Shown here in pieces: positions 24,244 to 33,377 of a stretch of 41,222 nt of DNA. The DNA is from Actinomycetes bacterium (lineage in GTDB: Bacteria; Actinomycetota; Thermoleophilia; BMS3ABIN01): assembly GCA_021785935.1 (NCBI GenBank), contig JAJYOG010000014.1:1-41222 (forward strand), read 5' to 3'. Both the position numbers and the translations under genes were made by a program. Below the pieces are notes generated by a model, which did not search any database, had not been told where the DNA came from, and saw nothing but the letters and a program-made list of their open reading frames with translations. How positions within the stretch are numbered: the stretch's first letter is position 1; each line of letters starts with the position of its first letter.

Positions 24244-25146
24244 CTACGGGTTAGCGGAACATTTTTTAACCGGACGACCTCTGTCCGCGATGCAGGTATT
24301 TGCCTGGACCGGCAATTCATGAGGAACGGCGTCGCGACCGATCAACCCGGCCGCGTCGGAGCGGCAGCGGGCACAGTGCGTCATCTGCGGCAGATACGCC
24401 CGCGCCCGGTTGCGAAGGGCTCTCATTTCACAGCCACTGGGCTCCCGGACATCAGCGAACGGTGTTCCCTCAACCGGGTAAACCGGCATGGCGTTGAAAA
24501 TATTCACGGACAGCTCTTCCATTTTTCTGGCTACGTCGATGATGTGGTGGTCGTTAACACCAGGGATGACCACCGTGTTCACCTTTACCACGAGGCCGGC
24601 ACGCGTTAGCAGCTGGATTGTTTCCAGTTGACGCTCCAGTAAAATGCTGGCCGCCTCAATGCCTGTGTAAACCCTGCCGCCGAGCCTGATCCAATCATAT
24701 ATCCGGGTTCCGACGCTGGCGTCCACCGCGTTGACGGTGAGGGTGATGTGGCTGACGGTTCTGACTATTTCCCTGAGGAAAGATGTGGCCATAAGGCCAT
24801 TGGTGGAAAGGCATAGCAGCACATTTGGATATTTTCTTCTTACCAGATCCAACGTCTGGAAAGTGTTATTTGGATTGGCCAGCGGGTCGCCGGGGCCGGC
24901 GATGCCGACCACCGAGATGGGGGTATGGCCGGCCATCACTCTGGTCAGATGAGCCAGGGCTTCCGTTGGCCGCAACAGCCGGCCGGTGACGCCGGGCCGG
25001 CCCTCATTGGGACAGTCGAACAACCGGTTGCAGTAGTTGCACTGAATATTACAGGCAGGGGCTACGGGCAGGTGCACGCGGCCATACTTGCCGCTAATAC
25101 TCCGGTTAAAACACGGATGGTCATTAATATCAAAAGTTTTTTGCAT
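24244..25146 (-). CDS. nifB: NifB, radical SAM FeMo-cofactor core synthase (short form)
   Basis: NifB fuses two 4Fe-4S clusters and inserts a carbide and a sulfur to form NifB-co, the 8Fe-9S-C precursor of FeMo-co. This is a 300-residue protein with only the radical SAM domain. The radical SAM motif CNIQCNYC (Cys32, Cys36, Cys39) is followed by FDCPNEGRPGV. HPCFN near the start and the C-terminal CARCRSDAAGLIGRD are typical cofactor ligands. The C-terminal NifX-like domain of proteobacterial NifB is absent, as in methanogens. It ends the nif operon and starts 12 bases after nifN, with GGAG before the ATG. Confidence 0.97.
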   Translation of the reverse strand: MQKTFDINDHPCFNRSISGKYGRVHLPVAPACNIQCNYCNRLFDCPNEGRPGVTGRLLRPTEALAHLTRVMAGHTPISVVGIAGPGDPLANPNNTFQTLDLVRRKYPNVLLCLSTNGLMATSFLREIVRTVSHITLTVNAVDASVGTRIYDWIRLGGRVYTGIEAASILLERQLETIQLLTRAGLVVKVNTVVIPGVNDHHIIDVARKMEELSVNIFNAMPVYPVEGTPFADVREPSGCEMRALRNRARAYLPQMTHCARCRSDAAGLIGRDAVPHELPVQANTCIADRGRPVKKCSANP

Positions 25147-25158
25147 CGGACTGCTCCG

Positions 25159-26505
25159 TTACATGTAGCTGTAGCCGTATCCGAGTTCATCTTGCTCCCG
25201 GGCGATCAGCATATTTGTTAATTGGTCCAGCAGGTTCATCGTTCCCCGGTAACCGATATGCAGGAGCCGCTGCCCGCCGATGCGGTCGTGGATGGGATAG
25301 CCCACTCTCAATAGAGGGATTCCCAACCTTCGGGCGATATGGTTTCCCTTGCTGCTACCGATCAGCAGCTCGGAACCGGTTTCCCGGGCGCGTTCGCTGA
25401 TTTCGTCGAAGTCCGTATCTTTCAGGATCAGCGGCTGGATCCCGGCGACCGCGGCGGTCTGGCTGATCCTGCTGATGAACTCCCGGTTGCCATCACCGGT
25501 GGCGCAAACTACCGGAGATACTCCAACGTCGATCAGAAAAGAAGTCAGGGCCAGTACGAAATCGGCATCTCCGTAAACCACCGCCTTCTTGCCAAAAAGA
25601 TACTTGTGAGCGTCGACCATGGCGTCCAGCAAACGGCCGCGCTCTTCCTTGTAACGGGCGGGTACAGGTTGAAGTGTCACCTTTGCGAGAGTCTGGAAGA
25701 AGAGGTCGCAGTTCCTGATGCCAATTGGGATGGGCAGGCGTTCTCCGGGGATGTCATGCCGGGACTCCAGCAAGGCCGCGGCTGACTGACTGGCGGGGCT
25801 GACAACGTTGAACTCGATTGAACAGGCGGACCGCGCCGTCCGCGCGATAGCTGGCATGCTGGTCCCGCCGGGGGGGATGCGGCGGTAGCCGCCATCGATA
25901 ACGCCATCCAGGGTCTGAGAAATATCGGGCAAGATTATTCCCGGAGTTTTAAAGTCCTCCATTATCTCCTTCAGGTGCCTGATATCCGCGGCAGAAATGA
26001 AGCCGGGAAAAAGATTAATGGCGCCGGTTTTTTCCCGGGGGACAGCGAGGCGCTCCAGAATGGCAATACAGGAATCGCGGAAGCCGTCCATATGGCTACC
26101 GCTGTAACTTGGCGTCGAAACCGGGATGATCTCGATTTCGCGCAGTTCCGGTTCTTCCTCGAGCAATTCTGCGATTATCATGCCGATGTTGTCGCCGATG
26201 GTTTCCGTCAGGCAGGTGGTCGCCACGCCCAGAACAGCGGGCGCATATTTGGCCACGACATTTCGGATGCCCTGCTTCAGATTCGCAGCCCCGCCGTAGA
26301 CCGCCTGTGTCTCGCTGAGGGCCGAAGACGCGATATCCACGGGCTCGCGGAAATGTCCAGAGATGTAGCGGCGCATATAGGTGCTGCAACCTTGCGAGCC
26401 ATGCAGAAGCACCATGGAACCCTCGATACCGCGAAAGGCCAGGCAGGCGCCCAGGGGCCGGCAGAGCTTGCAGGCGTTGGTTGTTGAAACCGAACTCTTA
26501 GCCAT
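25159..26505 (-). CDS. nifN: NifN, nitrogenase cofactor scaffold beta subunit
   Basis: NifN partners NifE in the scaffold where NifB-co matures to FeMo-co before transfer to NifDK. It is a 448-residue homologue of NifK. Features are Cys12, Cys15 and Cys20 in NACKLCRPLGAC, and Cys40 in LLHGSQGCSTYMRR, then GVATTCLTETIGDN. The ATG at 26505 overlaps the nifE end by 8 bases and has GGGAGGT 6 bases upstream. An upstream extension to 26646 is just the nifE tail in another frame and is Pro/Gly-rich, so I reject it. Confidence 0.96.
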   Translation of the reverse strand: MAKSSVSTTNACKLCRPLGACLAFRGIEGSMVLLHGSQGCSTYMRRYISGHFREPVDIASSALSETQAVYGGAANLKQGIRNVVAKYAPAVLGVATTCLTETIGDNIGMIIAELLEEEPELREIEIIPVSTPSYSGSHMDGFRDSCIAILERLAVPREKTGAINLFPGFISAADIRHLKEIMEDFKTPGIILPDISQTLDGVIDGGYRRIPPGGTSMPAIARTARSACSIEFNVVSPASQSAAALLESRHDIPGERLPIPIGIRNCDLFFQTLAKVTLQPVPARYKEERGRLLDAMVDAHKYLFGKKAVVYGDADFVLALTSFLIDVGVSPVVCATGDGNREFISRISQTAAVAGIQPLILKDTDFDEISERARETGSELLIGSSKGNHIARRLGIPLLRVGYPIHDRIGGQRLLHIGYRGTMNLLDQLTNMLIAREQDELGYGYSYM

Positions 26506-28012
26506 GACGCACCTCCCTGGTTCCTTCTTCCCGGGCGGCTTCTTCCCGGGCGGCCTTGCTCCAGGCGGTATCCCGCCCGGCGGCTTCGCCCCGGGGAATC
26601 CACAGCCACACGGGGCTGGCGATGGAGCTGTGGACCTCCTGGGCAAAGTTCAACATGCCCGTGAAGCCCTCAAGTGGTTTTTTACGCTCGTGATTATGGT
26701 CGCAGAAGGCGACTCCCAGTTTGTAGGCGACTGGCCGCTCCTTGACACCGCCGACAAAAATATCGATTTCCAGGGTATCGATCAGTTGCGCCAGCTCCAG
26801 AGGGTTTGCATCGTCGATGATCACGGTACCCGGATCGGCCTCGCGCCTGATCTCTTCGTAGTCGTGCTGTTTTCCCGTCTGGGAGCCGACCACAGCCACC
26901 GTCATGCCGATCGCCCGGAACGATTTGATCAGGGAAATCGCCTTGAAGGCGCCGCCGACATAAACGGCCGCTTTCTTTCCTGCCAGGCGGCGCCGGTAGA
27001 ATTCCAGCTTGGGCTCGACTGCCGCCAGCTCTTCACCGATCAGCTCTTCCGTCCTGGCTTTTATTGAAGGGTTCTCGAAGAACGAGGCAATCTGTATCAG
27101 GCTGCGGCTCATGTCTTCGGTACCCAGCCAGGAAACCCGGATAAAGGGAATGCCGTATTCGGCCTGCATCATCTTTGCCAGGTGGGTCATGGAGCCGGAG
27201 CACTGAACCACGTTCAGGGACGCGGTGTGCGCCCGAGCGACGTCGGCCACGCGCGAGTCGCCGCTGATATTGGCTACGACCCCGATACCCATGCGCCGCA
27301 GATAATCGCGGATGATCCAGATCTCGCCCGCCAGGTTGAAATCGCCCAGGATATTGATGGAAAGAGGAACCGGTTCGCCCTCACGGTCTCTGCCTATCAG
27401 CTTGAAAAGGGCTTCGCAGGCGGCTTTATAGCCGGCGTTTTTGTTGCCCCGGAAACCTTCAGACTGCACTGGAATCACGGGGATTCCGGTTGCTTCTGCC
27501 ACACGAGCGCATACCGCTTTGAGGTCATCGCCGATGATGCCCACGATACAGGTGGAATAAACAAAGGCTCCCTGGGGTTCATGCCTGGCGATGAGCTCGA
27601 GGAGCGCCGCCTCCAGTTTTTGCTCACCGCCGAAGATTACATCTCTCTCCCGCAGGTCGGTTGAGAAACTTAGCCGGTGCAGCTCGGTTCCCGATGACAG
27701 GCTGCCGCGGATATCCCAGGTATAGGCTGAACAGCCGATCGGCCCGTGGATCAGATGCAGGGCGTCGGCAATCGGGTTGATGACAACCCGGGCGCCACAG
27801 AAGACGCAGGCGCGTTGACTGACGGCGCCGGCGACGCTGTCAGTGTCACATGAAATGCTGGCGTCATCAATGCCACGGGTAATCGCGGCTCTCTTCGCGC
27901 GCTGGGGATTGCCGGTTATCCCTGGCTTTACGTCATCGGCCTTACGGCAGATGTGACCCTCGCGGCCGGAGATTATATCTATGCCCATATGGTTTGGTTC
28001 AACTCTGGCCAT
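26498..28012 (-). CDS. nifE: NifE, nitrogenase cofactor scaffold alpha subunit
   Basis: This is a 504-residue NifD-like scaffold subunit. It has Cys residues ACVFCGARVV near residue 72, HLIHGPIGCSAYTW near residue 94, and VYSTCIVGIIGDD near residue 155, which would bind an FeS cluster. VGGVKERPVAYKLGVAFCDHNHERKKPLEGFTGM is the usual C-terminal half feature. The core ends near residue 475, and a tail of about 30 residues with degenerate five-residue repeats (AAREE AAREE) is extra. The ATG at 28012 follows GAGGAGG. A longer frame to 28093 has no better site. It begins 106 bases after nifK. Confidence 0.96.
   Translation of the reverse strand: MARVEPNHMGIDIISGREGHICRKADDVKPGITGNPQRAKRAAITRGIDDASISCDTDSVAGAVSQRACVFCGARVVINPIADALHLIHGPIGCSAYTWDIRGSLSSGTELHRLSFSTDLRERDVIFGGEQKLEAALLELIARHEPQGAFVYSTCIVGIIGDDLKAVCARVAEATGIPVIPVQSEGFRGNKNAGYKAACEALFKLIGRDREGEPVPLSINILGDFNLAGEIWIIRDYLRRMGIGVVANISGDSRVADVARAHTASLNVVQCSGSMTHLAKMMQAEYGIPFIRVSWLGTEDMSRSLIQIASFFENPSIKARTEELIGEELAAVEPKLEFYRRRLAGKKAAVYVGGAFKAISLIKSFRAIGMTVAVVGSQTGKQHDYEEIRREADPGTVIIDDANPLELAQLIDTLEIDIFVGGVKERPVAYKLGVAFCDHNHERKKPLEGFTGMLNFAQEVHSSIASPVWLWIPRGEAAGRDTAWSKAAREEAAREEGTREVRHG
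26525..26599. repeat. Degenerate 15-bp repeats in the 3' end of nifE
   Basis: Five imperfect 15-base units, two of them identical (TTCTTCCCGGGCGGC, 26525-26539 and 26540-26554). They encode the NifE tail IPRGE-AAGRD-TAWSK-AAREE-AAREE. They lie just before the nifN ribosome site. Confidence 0.75.
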
Positions 28013-28118
28013 CTCTTCCTCCTCGCGGTTGCGTCTGACACGGTACGTTTTCGTTTCAATCTTGTGGGTCGTCACCTCCCGGCTGCCTCGCACCGGGCTT
28101 CCGTGAGTTCTGTTTTGT

Positions 28119-29498
28119 CTAAAGTAGCAGTTCGAAGCGCTCGTCCGGTGCGTCGCGGTCGAGGCGGTCGAGCAAGGTGTTGCCGATTCGCTCCACCATC
28201 CGGGCGGCGCCGGCGTAGCCCATCACAGGGAAGTGATGCAGGTTGGCCCGGTCGGATATGGGGAAGCCCACGCGTACCAGCGGCACGTCCTCAGCCCTGG
28301 CGATGTACTTCACATGGGAATTGCCCAGGAGCAGGTCCACCGGCTGGTTCTTGATCTGTTGATGAAAAGTGAAAAGGTCGCCGCCGTTAATGATGCTGGC
28401 GTCCGGGAAGCTTTCACCGAGGATGCCGCGGACCTCATTTTCGAAAGCGGCGCTTTTGGTGCCGGAAAGGATATGTACTGGCTCCATACCCAGTCCCACG
28501 ACCAGGCTGGTCAGCCCGCTGACGACATCGGGGTCGCCGGCTATGGCTACCCGCTTGCCGTGAAAATGGGGGTGCGCGTCGTGCATCATGTCCACCAGGC
28601 GTCCGCGTTCTTCCTCCAGCTCTACCGGAATGGTTCTGCCGGCCGCCTCAGCCAGGTTCATGATGAAGCGGTCGACGTTTTCGATGCCAATCGGTGTCGG
28701 TAACAGTACCGCCGGCACGCCGTGATCTTTTTCCAACGCCGCCGCCGCCAGTTCCCCGGATTCCCGGCAGAGGACGAAGGTCGCCATGGAGTTAGCCGTA
28801 TCTTCCAGCTCGGCGATGGTCGTGCCGCCTCGGGGGTAGAGCCTGCTTTCTCCCGTCAGGGGGGCGTCAAAGACTCCCGTGGTGTCGGGGAAGATAATGG
28901 AATCTACCTCCATCAGATTCAGGATCCGCTTGATTTCGCGGATGTCGCCGGGCTCGGCATTGAAACCGGGGATGATATTTACACGTGAGCGGGGCGCGCC
29001 GCCGTTGCGCCTGGCGAATCCGTTGACCATGGACTCGACCATACGCGCGTAGCCCAGGATGTGAGTGCCCACGTAACTGGGGGTGCTGGCGGCGATCACC
29101 CTGACATCCTCTGGGATTTCACCTTCGCGCTCCATATTTTCGACAATGCTCTTGACGTCGTCGCCGATAGTCTCGGCCACGCAGGTAGTGTGGATGGCTA
29201 TGACCTCAGGTTTGTAGATGGCGATGATCGTGCGGATCGCCTGCTTGAGATTGCCGCCGCCGCCAAAGACCGCCGTGTCCTCCGAGAAGGAACTGCTGGT
29301 CCCCATGACCGGCTCGCGGTAATGGCGGGTCAGTTGTGTCCGCAGGTAGGAAGAGCAGCCCTGGGAGCCGTGGCTGTGGGGCATGCAGTTACGGATACCC
29401 GCGGCCGCCGCCGCGGCGCCGATGGGCTGGCAGATGTTGGCGGGGTTGATCTTTAAGGCTTTTCTTTCGAGCAGCTGCCCGGGAGTGGAATCAAGCAT
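28119..29498 (-). CDS. nifK: NifK, nitrogenase MoFe protein beta subunit (short form)
   Basis: NifK forms the MoFe protein with NifD and supplies P-cluster ligands: Cys23 in NPANICQPIGA, Cys48 in HGSQGCSSYLRTQL, Cys106 in HTTCVAETIGDD. The protein is 459 residues and lacks the extra N-terminal 50 residues of the Azotobacter form, as in Clostridium pasteurianum and other group II/III enzymes. RGGTTIAELEDTANSMATF and the PLVRVGFPISDRANLHHFPVMGY region are typical of the beta subunit. The start overlaps nifD by 8 bases (translational coupling). Confidence 0.97.
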   Translation of the reverse strand: MLDSTPGQLLERKALKINPANICQPIGAAAAAAGIRNCMPHSHGSQGCSSYLRTQLTRHYREPVMGTSSSFSEDTAVFGGGGNLKQAIRTIIAIYKPEVIAIHTTCVAETIGDDVKSIVENMEREGEIPEDVRVIAASTPSYVGTHILGYARMVESMVNGFARRNGGAPRSRVNIIPGFNAEPGDIREIKRILNLMEVDSIIFPDTTGVFDAPLTGESRLYPRGGTTIAELEDTANSMATFVLCRESGELAAAALEKDHGVPAVLLPTPIGIENVDRFIMNLAEAAGRTIPVELEEERGRLVDMMHDAHPHFHGKRVAIAGDPDVVSGLTSLVVGLGMEPVHILSGTKSAAFENEVRGILGESFPDASIINGGDLFTFHQQIKNQPVDLLLGNSHVKYIARAEDVPLVRVGFPISDRANLHHFPVMGYAGAARMVERIGNTLLDRLDRDAPDERFELLL

Positions 29499-31101
29499 CG
29501 CAGTCGGCCTCCGTGTTCTTCCAGGGGGGAGTTATAAATTTGATGGTCGGGGTGCTCACGGCCATATCGATATCCCTGGCAAAGGTGAGCGCCCCGTCAA
29601 AACCGGTATACGGGCCGCTATAGTCATAGGAATGCAGTTGCCGCGAGGGAACTCCCATCTTCTCGACCACATACTTGTCCTTGATCCCCGAGCAGAAGAC
29701 ATCGGGTTCCAGCTCGCGGATGACGATCTCTGTTTCATGGTGGTTGAGGTCGTCCACGATCATGGCGCCGGATTTCATCTGGGGGATCATGCCCTCATAA
29801 TCCAGCAGGTGCCCGCCCAGGTCCCGGTTCTTCTCCTCCAGCTCCGTCTCGCTGAGCGGCGGCTTGAAACCGGGCTGCAGCTCGTAATGGATATCCTGCA
29901 CCACCTTGCTGATGCCTGATTTCTTCATGCCGGCCAGGACCTGGCGGCCCTCGTAATCGTCGCGATGGGCGAATTCATATCCGGCCATGACCACGGTCAT
30001 GCCCAGCTCCTCCGATAGCAGCTGAAAATGATGGGCGCGGGAGCCGCCCACGAACAGCATGATCTTCTTGCCCTCGAGACGTTGCCGGTAACTTTCGATT
30101 TCGGGGGTAATCCGCTCCATCTCTTCTGCGATCACCGCCTCGGTTTTTTCCATCAGTTCTTCGTCGCCAAAGAAGCGGGCCATCTCCCTGAGCGAACGGG
30201 CGGTCTCCTCGAGCCCGACATAGTTGACCTTGAGCCAAGGAAGGCCGTAACGGTCGTTGAACATGCGGGTAGCGTAATTGATGGACCGGTGGCACATGAG
30301 GATGTTGAGTTTGGCCTGGGGGGCGCGGGCAAGGTCGTGCACCGAGGCGTCACCGGTGTAAGTCGAGACAATGCGGTAACCGATCTGCTCTAGCATTGGC
30401 ACGATGCTCCAGAGGTCGCCGCCGATGTTGTATTCGCCAAAGATATTGATGTCGAACGGCGTTGGATCCTCGAGTTCCTCTGTGCCGACCACGTGCTCCA
30501 TCAGCGCGTTGCAGGCGATGTGGTGCCCCACGGACTGGCTGACTCCCTTATAGCCCTCGCAATTGGCGGAGAAGACTTTTACGCCCAGTTCCTCCTCAGC
30601 CTGCCTGGAGACGCTGGCGATATCATCGCCGATCAGGCCCACGGGGCAGGTCGCACTTACGATAATCGCCTCTGGCGCCAGGATGTCATGGACTTCGCGG
30701 ATAGCCTGCATTAGCTTCTTCTCGCCGCCGAAGACGATGTCGCCCTCCTGCATGTCAGTGGTGCAGCAATACTGCAGGAAGCTCTTGCCGCCTTCCGCGG
30801 GCCGGGCCAGATTGCGCCGCGTGAGCCACGAGTAATAGGAGCAGCCCACGGGGCCGTGCACCAGGTTGACCGCGTCCTTGATGGGGCCGAGCACGACACC
30901 CTTGGCGCCCGCAAAGGCGCATCCCCTGGTCGTGATGATCCCCGGCAGCGTCTTGGCATTGGCGTCGATGACAGGAGTCTCGACGCAACCCTTGACCTGG
31001 ATATGTTTGGCGCGGTTCTTGCCTACCTTGGCTGGATACGATTCAACGATTTTGTCTTTAAGGTCACAGAGTTTCTGAAGTTGTTTGCCAGGTTCAGCCA
31101 T
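29491..31101 (-). CDS. nifD: NifD, nitrogenase MoFe protein alpha subunit
   Basis: NifD holds FeMo-co and reduces N2. P-cluster ligands are Cys61 (TTRGCAFAGAK), Cys87 (HGPVGCSYYSW) and Cys152 (SATCPVGLIGDD). The cofactor ligands are Cys270 (LNILMCHRSINY) and His490 (RQLHSYDYSGPY). The catalytic-pocket segment CEGYKGVSQSVGHHIA, with Gln189 and His193, is intact. An insertion of about 50 residues (roughly 388-440) is typical of the Clostridium/methanogen type. The 536-residue length fits this type. Mo-type ligands and the Nif genes around it favour a molybdenum enzyme over V or Fe-only, and no anfG/vnfG is present. Confidence 0.98.
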   Translation of the reverse strand: MAEPGKQLQKLCDLKDKIVESYPAKVGKNRAKHIQVKGCVETPVIDANAKTLPGIITTRGCAFAGAKGVVLGPIKDAVNLVHGPVGCSYYSWLTRRNLARPAEGGKSFLQYCCTTDMQEGDIVFGGEKKLMQAIREVHDILAPEAIIVSATCPVGLIGDDIASVSRQAEEELGVKVFSANCEGYKGVSQSVGHHIACNALMEHVVGTEELEDPTPFDINIFGEYNIGGDLWSIVPMLEQIGYRIVSTYTGDASVHDLARAPQAKLNILMCHRSINYATRMFNDRYGLPWLKVNYVGLEETARSLREMARFFGDEELMEKTEAVIAEEMERITPEIESYRQRLEGKKIMLFVGGSRAHHFQLLSEELGMTVVMAGYEFAHRDDYEGRQVLAGMKKSGISKVVQDIHYELQPGFKPPLSETELEEKNRDLGGHLLDYEGMIPQMKSGAMIVDDLNHHETEIVIRELEPDVFCSGIKDKYVVEKMGVPSRQLHSYDYSGPYTGFDGALTFARDIDMAVSTPTIKFITPPWKNTEADCDA

Positions 31102-31119
31102 ATTGATTCTCCTCAGTTC

Positions 31120-31494
31120 TCAGATCAGAGCCAGTTTGCCGGTTTCCCGCGTCCGCACCCGCACGGCTTCGATTACCGGTGAAACGACAATTTTTCCATC
31201 ACCGACGTTGCCGGTCTGGTTGACGCGCACGATTAGTTCTACCAACGGGTCAACCTCATCATCCTCCACCACCAGGGTCAGGAGCCGCTTGGGGATGAAG
31301 CTGACCAGTGGTTGTGTATCTTCATCCTCGCCCTCAGGCTCCGGCAGGTCATGGCAGAACTCATGCTGCAGGCCGCGCTGCTTGCCCCGGCCCAGCACCT
31401 CCTTCACCGTCATGGAGGGATAGCCGGCCTCTACCAGGGCGTCTTTGGTCCTCTGAATCTTGTTGCTTCTAATGATCGCCGTGATCTCTTTCAT
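31120..31494 (-). CDS. nifI2: NifI2, PII-family regulator of nitrogenase
   Basis: NifI1 and NifI2 form a complex that binds NifDK and inhibits it when ammonium is plentiful. 2-Oxoglutarate and ATP relieve the block. This 124-residue protein has the PII core ([41 protein letters not shown]) with a long acidic T-loop insertion ([12 protein letters not shown]), the mark of NifI2. It ends with [28 protein letters not shown] run supplies the ribosome site. It sits between nifI1 and nifD, as in methanogens and other anaerobes. Confidence 0.96.
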   Translation of the reverse strand: MKEITAIIRSNKIQRTKDALVEAGYPSMTVKEVLGRGKQRGLQHEFCHDLPEPEGEDEDTQPLVSFIPKRLLTLVVEDDEVDPLVELIVRVNQTGNVGDGKIVVSPVIEAVRVRTRETGKLALI

Positions 31495-31505
31495 GATTGC
31501 CCCCC

Positions 31506-31823
31506 CTAGAGGCCCGACTCGCCGGTGCGGATCGTGTAGACGGCGTCCACCGGCGAGATGAAGATCTTGCCGTCGCCGAAGTTGCCGGTGTTGGCCGTCT
31601 TCACGATCGTGTCGATCAGCCTTTGAGTGTCGCGGCCGTTGACTACGAACATAAGCATTGTCTTGGGCAGCTCGTCGTACTGGATATCGCCGACCTTGAT
31701 GCCCTTCTGTTTGCCGCGGCCGTAGACGCTCATTTTGGTCATAGAGACGAAGCCCGCCTCCTCCAGGGCGCAGACGACGCGTTCGATGCCATTGGGCCTA
31801 AGGATGGCCCTTACCATTTCCAT
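31506..31823 (-). CDS. nifI1: NifI1, PII-family regulator of nitrogenase
   Basis: This is the 105-residue first PII-like partner in the nif operon. It begins [54 protein letters not shown] and ends [26 protein letters not shown]. The short T-loop without Tyr51 matches NifI1 rather than GlnB. I start it at ATG 31823 because GGAGG lies 7 bases upstream. The longer frame to 31931 begins inside tandem repeats. About 43 bases separate this start from the repeat block that follows nifH. Confidence 0.96.
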   Translation of the reverse strand: MEMVRAILRPNGIERVVCALEEAGFVSMTKMSVYGRGKQKGIKVGDIQYDELPKTMLMFVVNGRDTQRLIDTIVKTANTGNFGDGKIFISPVDAVYTIRTGESGL

Positions 31824-31866
31824 GGCGATACCTCCATTGATTGTGTTCTCCTGAAAAACGTTATTT

Positions 31867-32026
31867 GTCCGGGGACACGAATGATCATGTCCCCGGGAAA
31901 ACCCTGCTAGTCCGGGGACACGAATGATCATGTCCCCGGGAAAACCCTGCTAGTCCGGGGACACGAATGATCATGTCCCCAGGAAAACCCTGCTAGTCCG
32001 GGGACACGAATGATCATGTCCCCGGG
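31867..32026. repeat. Four tandem 43-bp hairpin units between nifH and nifI1
   Basis: Units begin at 31867, 31910, 31953 and 31996, with period exactly 43. Each carries CCGGGGACA, a 10-base loop CGAATGATCA, and TGTCCCCGG (hairpins at 31869-31896, 31912-31939, 31955-31982, 31998-32025). The third unit has one mismatch at the stem base. The spacer between hairpins is GGAAAACCCTGCTAGT-like. The block starts 6 bases after the nifH stop, reading the minus strand. Confidence 0.97.
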
Positions 32027-32031
32027 ATATA

Positions 32032-33377
<1,346 letters not shown>

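Noticed and set aside
26506-26646. Longer nifN start in the Pro/Gly-rich region
   Set aside because: The added sequence is the nifE tail repeats in another frame; GGGAGGT sits before ATG 26505.
31824-31931. Longer nifI1 start inside the tandem repeats
   Set aside because: The added residues read through the repeat units, while a good GGAGG site fits the ATG at 31823 and the conserved NifI1 N-terminus.
31867-32026. CRISPR array
   Set aside because: Period is 43 with identical spacing and near-identical inter-hairpin sequence, so there are no variable spacers; no cas gene is nearby.
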